From Coprothermobacterota bacterium (lineage in GTDB: Bacteria; Caldisericota; JANLFM01), in the NCBI GenBank assembly GCA_026389455.1, contig JAPLHV010000036.1:1-38525 (forward strand): a stretch of 38,525 nt of DNA, written 5' to 3'. The notes under the pieces were generated by a model. That model had not been told where the DNA came from and did no database searches. It saw nothing but the letters and a program-made list of their open reading frames with translations. The position numbers and the translations under genes are program-made. Shown in pieces: positions 33,353 through 38,525 of this stretch; the stretch's first letter is position 1, and the number at the start of each line of letters is the position of its first letter.

Positions 33353-35056
33353 ATGTCCCTCTCCTTGAAAGTCCGCTTCACCGATGGGAAACGGGTTCAG
33401 GTTCTCTCAGCCCAGCCGGGGGAGAATCTCTATCGTTTGTTGCGACGTTACGGCATCGCCTTGAATGGTCCTTGCGGGGGAGCGGGCCGCTGTGGGGCCT
33501 GCCGCATCCAGCTCTCCGGGCCGGCCTCTCTCCCTGGCGCCCAGGAGGAGAAACTGCTGGGCGCCAGGGAACTGGCCGCGGGGATTCGCCTGGCCTGTCA
33601 AGCCGTCCCTCTAGGCCAGGTGGAAATCGAAGCGCGGCCTCTTGCCGGGACCACGTCCAAGGGCAGCTTGACTCCGCTTCGGTTGCGCAAGATCACTCCC
33701 CTTCTGCCGCCTGACCTCCGTAGGGTCGGGTTTGAAACCCGCCCCTACCCTCTCGGGCTGGCCCTTGACCTGGGAACCACCACCCTGGCCTGCTACCTGA
33801 CGGACCTGGCGGACGGCACCGTCCTGGCTGAAGCTTACCGCCGCAACCCCGGCTTCGCCTACGGCGAGGATGTCATCTCCCGGGTAGGTGCGGTGGATCA
33901 AGATGCCGGTCTTTTGTCCACGATGCAAGGTGACCTGCAAAGGGAACTGAACGCAGCGGTGGAAAGTTTGGTGGTTCAAGCCGGGGTGACCCGGGAATTG
34001 ATCGGCACAGCGGTGGTAGTGGGGAATTCGATCATGATCCACTTTTTCTTCGGGGTGGATCCCTCGCCCCTAGCCCGTTCCCCCTTCCTCCTACAGATCA
34101 GAGGCAATAGCGGCGGCCCGGCGAGGCTCGCCGGCCTCGCTCTTCACCCCCAAGCCTGGCTGGCCACGCCTCCCTTGACCTCAGCCTACATCGGCTCTGA
34201 CGCCCTGGCCGGGCTTCTCTCTGCCCTCGATCTGCGCACGCGGCGCCCTTTTCTCCTGCTTGACTTGGGCACCAACGCCGAGGCCATCCTGGTGACGAAG
34301 GACCGTATTTTAGCGGCCTCGACTGCGGCCGGCCCAGCCTTCGAAGGGTATGCCCTCTCCAGCGGTCTGCCCGGGGGAGAGGGGGCCATCAGCGGGGTGC
34401 GTTACAGCGTGGAGGAGGGGCTCCAACTTGAGCCTCACGATCTGGGCGAGGCGCGCGGCATTACCGGCTCGGGTGTGCTCGACGCCCTGGCCGTCCTCTT
34501 GGTGGAGGGAGCTCTACAGCCTTCCGGGCGCCTGCTGCCGCCTCCCGGTGCAACATCCCAGCCCCCGGCAGGGAGTCCTCCACTGGCCGGTTCCGTGGTC
34601 CAGGGTCAGGACGGTTGGGAGCTGCAGCTCGCCCCGGGGGTGCAGTTAACCCAGCGAGACATCCGCCAACTGCAACTAGCTAAAGCTGCTATTGCCACAG
34701 CCACCCACTTCCTGTTGGAGCGGGCGGGAATCGAAGCCGGCCAATTGAAAGCCCTCCTCCTGGCGGGCGCCTTCGGCTCCTACTTGCGCCCCCAGTCTGC
34801 TGCGGAGGTGGGCTTGGCGCCCTATCAAGCAACAAATCTGGGGCATGATCCCATCGCCCCCACAAGGGCTATCGGCAATGCCGCCGGACGCGGCGCCCTC
34901 CTCTACCTCCTCTCCGCCCACAAGCGCAAGCTGGCGAAGAGCCTCGCCCAACGGATCGAGGTGGTGAACCTGGCCGGCCATCCCGATTTCCAACGCACCT
35001 TCCTGGCCGAGATCGCCTTCCCTTCACCCTCTGTGCCCACCTCAAGCAAGTCCTGA
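33353..35056 (+). CDS. Corrinoid activation protein: 2Fe-2S ferredoxin fused to ASKHA (RACo/DUF4445-like) domain
   Basis: This 567-residue protein reductively reactivates cobalamin that has slipped to Co(II), using ATP. The N-terminal 2Fe-2S domain has Cys41, Cys47, Cys50 and Cys82. The ASKHA domain has LALDLGTTTLACYL, VVGNSIMIHFFFGVDP, LLLDLGTNAEAILV, LPGGEGAISGV, ITGSGVLDALAVLL and LLLAGAFGSYL. It ends the methyltransferase operon, as is usual for such activases. The ATG at 33353 touches its GGGAGG, so a TTG at 33365 is an alternative start. Two repeat insertions are in frame: a palindromic element at about 123-132 (VGFETRPYP) and a G/C-rich unit at about 403-409 (QPPAGSP). Both lie in probable linkers or loops. 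Confidence 0.9.
   Translation: MSLSLKVRFTDGKRVQVLSAQPGENLYRLLRRYGIALNGPCGGAGRCGACRIQLSGPASLPGAQEEKLLGARELAAGIRLACQAVPLGQVEIEARPLAGTTSKGSLTPLRLRKITPLLPPDLRRVGFETRPYPLGLALDLGTTTLACYLTDLADGTVLAEAYRRNPGFAYGEDVISRVGAVDQDAGLLSTMQGDLQRELNAAVESLVVQAGVTRELIGTAVVVGNSIMIHFFFGVDPSPLARSPFLLQIRGNSGGPARLAGLALHPQAWLATPPLTSAYIGSDALAGLLSALDLRTRRPFLLLDLGTNAEAILVTKDRILAASTAAGPAFEGYALSSGLPGGEGAISGVRYSVEEGLQLEPHDLGEARGITGSGVLDALAVLLVEGALQPSGRLLPPPGATSQPPAGSPPLAGSVVQGQDGWELQLAPGVQLTQRDIRQLQLAKAAIATATHFLLERAGIEAGQLKALLLAGAFGSYLRPQSAAEVGLAPYQATNLGHDPIAPTRAIGNAAGRGALLYLLSAHKRKLAKSLAQRIEVVNLAGHPDFQRTFLAEIAFPSPSVPTSSKS
33720..33748. repeat. Palindromic GGGCGGGTTT-type repeat, copy 2, in frame in the activase
   Basis: GTAGGGTCGGGTTTG followed by AAACCCGCCCCTAC, two near-complementary halves. 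It is translated as part of RVGFETRPYP just before the ASKHA domain. Compare copy 1 at 27123-27150. Confidence 0.88.
34559..34578. repeat. Single end-type unit of the G/C-rich repeat in the activase
   Basis: CAGCCCCCGGCAGGGAGTCC is identical to the end of the array at 15415-15434. It is read here in a third frame (QPPAGSP). Confidence 0.85.
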
Positions 35057-35093
35057 CTGGAGGCCGCGAACCGGGAAGATAAGAGGCGCACCC

Positions 35094-35123
35094 GCGGGAA
35101 AAAAGAGGGGGCAGCTTTCCCGC
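35094..35123 (+). terminator. Possible hairpin after the methyltransferase operon
   Basis: GCGGGAAA (35094-35101) pairs with TTTCCCGC (35116-35123) across a 14-base loop, 38 bases after the activase stop. No T-run follows on the plus strand, so termination is uncertain. Confidence 0.3.
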
Positions 35124-35164
35124 TCTACCCACTGTCTATCCCTGCTGCAATCTGGAAATTAGTA

Positions 35165-35314
35165 GATAGCCCCCGGCAGGGTGATTCTTGATAGCCCCCG
35201 GCAGGGTGATTCTTGATAGCCCCCGGCAGGGTGATTCTTGATAGCCCCCGGCAGGGTGATTCTTGATAGCCCCCGGAAGGGTGATTCTTGATAGCCCCCG
35301 GCAGGGTGATTCTT
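35165..35314. repeat. Six 25-bp units of the G/C-rich repeat
   Basis: GATAGCCCCCGGCAGGGTG plus ATTCTT, six times with only one base change (GGAAGG in unit 5). The period of 25 is not a multiple of three, in keeping with a non-coding site. It abuts the decayed 3' end of the iron alcohol dehydrogenase gene. Confidence 0.96.
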
Positions 35315-35927
35315 GTCTCTACCTCGGTGAGAACCCGGAGCGCCAACTGGGAGGATCCCGAGAGTAGAGCCGTCTCCACCAGACGGGGAATCTCCCACTC
35401 GAACTCATCGGCCGGTGTCCGGCCTCGCGGAAGCTAATAGACCTCCGGTCAATCAGGGCAACCCCACTTCCTGCACCAGCCGACGCACCCGCTCAGCCAA
35501 GCAGAAGCGCTTGACGGCCGGCGTCCTTCCTTTTAAGCCAAGCCCTTCAGCCAGTTCCGGACAAATCGGGGTAGCGCCGGCAGCGGCCAGGGTGTGAGGC
35601 GAGAGGATGGCGCAGACCATTCCGTGAGGCAGCTTGAAACGGGAACCCACCTGGTCCAGTGCGTGGGCCAAGTCGGCGCTGGCGTTGTTGATAGCCATCC
35701 CAGCAAGGTTTGTAGCGTAGTGCATCCGCTCCCGCGCCTGGCTCTTTCCCTCCCCCTCCTCCAGGATGGCCTGCACCCGTGCCCAGGCTCCCGAGGATTC
35801 CAAGGCGGGGCGGTCGATGACCAGGCCGAAGCGCCGGCCCAACAGCTTGATAGCCCCCGGCAGGGTGTCCTGCCAGTGAGCCCCGGCCCAAACACAGCGG
35901 GGCGTTGTCAAAGATCCATTGGGTCAT
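35315..35927 (-). pseudogene. Decayed iron-containing alcohol dehydrogenase
   Basis: Pieces of an Fe-ADH occur in order but in different frames. The N-terminus is MTQWIFDNAPLCLGRGSLA (35927 down, with AGGAG upstream). After a repeat unit (35846-35870) comes GRRFGLVIDRPALESSG. About 150 residues of the middle are then missing. The metal-binding half follows: HYATNLAGMAINNASADLAH, HALDQVGSRF and KLPHG with a later PH. After a stop at 35453-35455, another frame resembles the C-terminus (ADEFEWEIPRLVETALLSG). A functional Fe-ADH is about 380 residues, so this gene is dead. A repeat lies at the first frameshift and a repeat array at the 3' end. Confidence 0.8.
35846..35870. repeat. Repeat unit at the frameshift of the dead alcohol dehydrogenase
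   Basis: CTTGATAGCCCCCGGCAGG plus GTGTCC, an end-type unit. It separates the N-terminal frame of the pseudogene from the next one. Confidence 0.88.
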
Positions 35928-36009
35928 GATGAAGGCTCCTTCAGAAGGTGCGATCCGCCGATTATTCCCCTCCTGCGTCGAAAGGCAAGCCCACCGACCT
36001 TCGTTTCGC

Positions 36010-36015
36010 TACAAT
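36010..36015 (+). promoter_or_regulatory. Candidate -10 for a leaderless transcript of the acetyltransferase gene
   Basis: TACAAT ends six bases before the ATG at 36022, and no ribosome site is present. This is the TANNNT-to-ATG spacing known for leaderless mRNAs. No good -35 was seen. Confidence 0.35.
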
Positions 36016-36021
36016 GTGACC

Positions 36022-37362
36022 ATGAAACCCAAAGAGAAAACCCACCCATTGAAGGAAGAAAACTCCAGCGAGGAGATCCGCGCGCTGCGCGAGGAGGAGA
36101 TCCCCCAGTTTGTCCGCATCGGTCTGGCTGCCTTCCCCGGCTTCAAGATGCCGGCGGGGGAGCCGGAGCGTTTCTTCACCAACCTGCGCCGGACAGGGCG
36201 GGGTGAGCTGTACGGTTACTTTCAGGAAGGCCGGATGCTGGGCGGATATTTGGTCTACCACTACCTGGCGCGCTTCCACGAGGCCCAGGTGAAAGTGGCT
36301 GGGCTGGCTTGGGTGACCGTCGACCTGCTGCACAAGAAGGAACACATCGCCCGCCAGATGATCTCCTTCTTCCACCGCCAATGCCTGGCCGATGGGACTT
36401 TCCTGGCTATGCTCTTCCCCTTCCGCGCCGATTTCTACCGCAAGATGGGCTACGGCGCGGGCGCCCGCATGGACGAGTACCGCATCCCCCCGGCAATGAT
36501 CCCGGCGGGGCAGGGCAAGGGGCGGGTGCGCCACCTCCAGGAGGCGGACATTCCCCTCCTGGAGGACTGCTACCAGCGCCTGCAGGCGCAACGGCACGGC
36601 CTGCTGGACCGCACCCCGGAGGAGTTCCAGCGCTTCTTCGAGGGGCCGGGCTTGCGAGTGGTGGGGGTGCGATCCACACCCTTTTCCACAACCTGGGATA
36701 GCGACCCGGTCAATGCAGCGGAAACTGACAAGGGAGAGCGGTTGAGCGGCTACCTGGCCTTTCATTCCATTCCGGCGGCGGTTGACAACCCTTTCCTCAA
36801 CGACCTCAACGTGCATGAGTTGGTCTACCACGACGGCGAGGCCCTGCAATCCCTGCTGGCTTTCCTCCACAGCCAGTCCGACCAGGTCGAGCGGGTCATC
36901 TTCCACAGCCAGGAGGAGGACTTCCACGTCCTCTTCGCCGATCCCCGCGACACCAGCCGCTGCTGCTTCCAGGGCGACTGGCAGCAGATTGCTACGGCCG
37001 GGCTGGGGGTGATGTACCGCTTCCTCGACCTGCCCGCCGCCTTCCGCGCCTTGGCCGGGCACGACTTCGGCAGGGTCAGCGCCCGCCTCCGCTTGACAGT
37101 GCGTGACACCTTCCTGCCAGAGGTGGATGGCAGCTACGACCTTATCTTCCGCCGGGGAAGACTGCAGCCGGGAGATGGAGTAGCGCCGGAGGTGGAGCTG
37201 AAAATGGATATTGCTGACTTTTCCTCCCTGCTGATGGGCGCAGTTCGCCTGCGCAGCCTGGTTCGCTACGAGCTGGCCACTCTCTCTGATCCGGCCTGGC
37301 TGGACCGTCTAGACCGGCTCTTCCGGGTGGAGGAGAAACCCCTCTGCATGACCGAGTTCTAA
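36022..37362 (+). CDS. GNAT-family N-acetyltransferase, Eis-like
   Basis: This 446-residue protein has the three-part Eis layout: an N-terminal GNAT domain (EEIPQFVRIGLAAFPGF, then LFPFRADFYRKMGYG with the acetyl-CoA/Tyr region), a second GNAT-like domain, and a C-terminal SCP2-like domain. It ends in a C-terminal Phe (MTEF), whose carboxylate acts in catalysis in Eis enzymes. Relatives acetylate amines, including aminoglycosides, but the natural substrate here is unknown. I choose the ATG at 36022; frames extended upstream overlap the pseudogene and look non-coding. No ribosome site is present, so it may be leaderless. It does not belong to the methyltransferase operon. Confidence 0.82.
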   Translation: MKPKEKTHPLKEENSSEEIRALREEEIPQFVRIGLAAFPGFKMPAGEPERFFTNLRRTGRGELYGYFQEGRMLGGYLVYHYLARFHEAQVKVAGLAWVTVDLLHKKEHIARQMISFFHRQCLADGTFLAMLFPFRADFYRKMGYGAGARMDEYRIPPAMIPAGQGKGRVRHLQEADIPLLEDCYQRLQAQRHGLLDRTPEEFQRFFEGPGLRVVGVRSTPFSTTWDSDPVNAAETDKGERLSGYLAFHSIPAAVDNPFLNDLNVHELVYHDGEALQSLLAFLHSQSDQVERVIFHSQEEDFHVLFADPRDTSRCCFQGDWQQIATAGLGVMYRFLDLPAAFRALAGHDFGRVSARLRLTVRDTFLPEVDGSYDLIFRRGRLQPGDGVAPEVELKMDIADFSSLLMGAVRLRSLVRYELATLSDPAWLDRLDRLFRVEEKPLCMTEF

Positions 37363-37385
37363 GCGGGGAGGATACCCCCTAGCGG

Positions 37386-38489
37386 CTAGAAGTACACCTC
37401 GTAGCCGGAAATCTGCAGTGCCTCCGCCATTTGGCGCAGTTCACCGCGCAGTCCCTCATTCAGTGGGACTCCCTCCGCCTGGCGCCGCTGGATACTCTCG
37501 TGTTCCTTCTCGCCGGCGACGAAGATACGCTCCTCCCCGGGCGCCTTGGCGGACTGCTGTAGAGCGCGGAGAATTCCTCCGGTGGTGGCTTTGGAGGCTT
37601 CCACGGGCAGGAAACGGCTGATGTCGATAGCCAGGAAGAAATGCCCCAGCATGGTAGGACAGCGCGTCCCGTCCTCGGCTACTCCCAGCAACCCCTTCAG
37701 GAAAGGGCCGCCGGCAAGGGAAGCAGAGAGAATCTCCACCATCGTCGCCAGGTCATAGCCCTTGTAACCGGCCTGCTCCTCCCCGGCGCCGCCCAGCGGC
37801 AAGAGAGCGGCATTGGCATGGTCCAGCCCGGCCAAAGCGATTTTCGGGTCGGTGAGCGGCTCCCCCTGCCTGTCGATCACCCAGCCGGAATTCAGCGGCT
37901 TGCCGGTGCGGGCATAGACCTCCAGCTTGCCACGCTGGACAATCGAAGTAGCCCCGTCGAAGGAGAAGGGGAAATCCAGGTCGGAGGGGGCGGCGAAGGC
38001 GATCGGGTTGGTCCCCAGCATCGGCTCCACCCCGAAAGTAGGGGTGATAGAGGGGCGGGCATTGGTCACAGCCAGGCCGATCATCCCCTCCTCGGCAGCC
38101 ATCAGCGAGTAGTAGCCGGCGATGCCGAAATGGGCGCCGTTGCGCACTGCCACTGCCCCCAGACCGTGCGCTTTGGCCTTCTCGATAGCCATGCTCATAG
38201 CTCGCCGGGCGATGACCTGACCCATTCCGTGGTGGCCGTCCACCAAAGCAGTGGTCTCACTCTCCCGCACCACCTCGAACTGGGTGCGCACCTGCTGCAC
38301 GCCGGCAACGATGCGGTCGTAATAATACTTCAGGCGGCTGACGCCGTGCGACTCGATGCCGCGCAGATCAGAGGCGATGAGCACCTCGGCTGCGACGGCG
38401 GCATCCTCGGGAGGGACGCCCAGGGCGGTGAAGACGGCTCGCATGAACCGCTCCAGGATCAAAACAGGGATCAACGTATCGTTTTTCAT
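37386..38489 (-). CDS. Malate/L-lactate/ureidoglycolate dehydrogenase family (Ldh2)
   Basis: This NAD(P)-dependent 2-hydroxyacid dehydrogenase has the non-Rossmann Ldh2 fold, 367 residues. ESHGVSRLKYY (His48) and NGAHFGIAGYY (His120) carry the conserved histidines, and MLGTNPIAFA binds the cofactor. Family members act on malate, lactate, ureidoglycolate (AllD) or sulfolactate. With a molybdenum hydroxylase, carbamoyltransferase and hydantoinase nearby, an AllD-like role in ureide breakdown is possible but not shown. The gene converges on the acetyltransferase gene with about 20 bases between. The ATG has GGAAGG directly against it and a -10-like hexamer six bases upstream. Confidence 0.88.
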   Translation of the reverse strand: MKNDTLIPVLILERFMRAVFTALGVPPEDAAVAAEVLIASDLRGIESHGVSRLKYYYDRIVAGVQQVRTQFEVVRESETTALVDGHHGMGQVIARRAMSMAIEKAKAHGLGAVAVRNGAHFGIAGYYSLMAAEEGMIGLAVTNARPSITPTFGVEPMLGTNPIAFAAPSDLDFPFSFDGATSIVQRGKLEVYARTGKPLNSGWVIDRQGEPLTDPKIALAGLDHANAALLPLGGAGEEQAGYKGYDLATMVEILSASLAGGPFLKGLLGVAEDGTRCPTMLGHFFLAIDISRFLPVEASKATTGGILRALQQSAKAPGEERIFVAGEKEHESIQRRQAEGVPLNEGLRGELRQMAEALQISGYEVYF

Positions 38490-38495
38490 CCTTCC

Positions 38496-38524
38496 ACTCT
38501 AGCGAAGCTTCCCCTGCCAAGCAA
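38496..38524 (-). promoter_or_regulatory. Candidate leaderless promoter of the Ldh2 gene
   Basis: On the minus strand TTGCTT (38519-38524), a 17-base spacer and TAGAGT (38496-38501) precede the ATG by six bases, so transcription would begin at or next to the start codon. Confidence 0.4.
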
Positions 38525-38525
38525 G

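Noticed and set aside
35165-35314. Tandem short repeats resembling a CRISPR array
   Set aside because: The 18-25 bp units follow each other with no unique spacers, no cas genes are present, and units recur singly at many places including inside genes.

Overview
The window looks like a chromosomal stretch of an anaerobic, GC-rich bacterium, most likely from Chloroflexota (Anaerolineae-like). That placement is inference. It rests on lipoproteins with long Thr/Pro linkers after the lipobox, frequent strong AGGAGG ribosome sites, an O2-sensitive metabolism (indolepyruvate:ferredoxin oxidoreductase, corrinoid methyltransferases with a reductive activase), and two copies of a GGGCGGGTTT-type palindromic repeat. 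No rRNA, tRNA, phage or insertion-sequence gene was seen.

Layout. (1) 1-4747, minus strand: a YgeW-like carbamoyltransferase followed by the three subunits of a xanthine-dehydrogenase-family molybdenum hydroxylase (FAD, 2Fe-2S, Mo), with another gene starting at the left edge. (2) 4947-15134, minus strand: two paralogous BMP-family binding lipoproteins, an ABC ATPase with two nucleotide-binding domains, two permeases, a zinc alcohol dehydrogenase, an FGGY kinase and a class I aldolase. This reads as import, oxidation, phosphorylation and cleavage of a sugar, polyol or nucleoside-derived compound. (3) 15566-21817, plus strand: a PreA/dihydroorotate-dehydrogenase-like ferredoxin protein, HyuA, HyuB and an octopine/opine-dehydrogenase-like protein, behind a promoter that overlaps a perfect inverted repeat. 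(4) 22182-26917, plus strand: ADP-forming acyl-CoA synthetase alpha, IorA, IorB and the synthetase beta (ATP-grasp) subunit. This is a compact module for converting aryl-2-oxoacids to acyl-CoA and then to ATP. (5) 27217-35056, plus strand: an MttB-superfamily methyltransferase (frameshifted near its end), an ornithine-cyclodeaminase-family protein, a corrinoid protein, a homologue of monomethylamine methyltransferase MtmB without pyrrolysine, an aldehyde dehydrogenase, and a 2Fe-2S/ASKHA corrinoid activase. (6) 35315-38489: a decayed iron alcohol dehydrogenase, an Eis-like acetyltransferase and a malate/lactate/ureidoglycolate-type dehydrogenase.

The enzymes point to use of nitrogenous, partly N-methylated small molecules: molybdenum hydroxylase, carbamoyltransferase, hydantoinase-type HyuAB, corrinoid demethylation and an Ldh2 dehydrogenase. 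The substrates cannot be read from sequence. The most novel element is region 5, where an MtmB-type protein carries Ala at the position I align with pyrrolysine and sits with an MttB-type protein, one corrinoid protein and one activase.

A second theme runs through the whole window. A short G/C-rich repeat (core AGCCCCCGGCAACTTGAT, or its complement) occurs at 13 loci. Its period is 18, 21, 25 or 51 bp. It lies between genes and also in frame inside at least five reading frames (FGGY kinase, ABC ATPase, IorA, aldehyde dehydrogenase, activase) and in the dead alcohol dehydrogenase gene. The repeat is open in five of its six frames, which may explain how it spreads into coding sequence.
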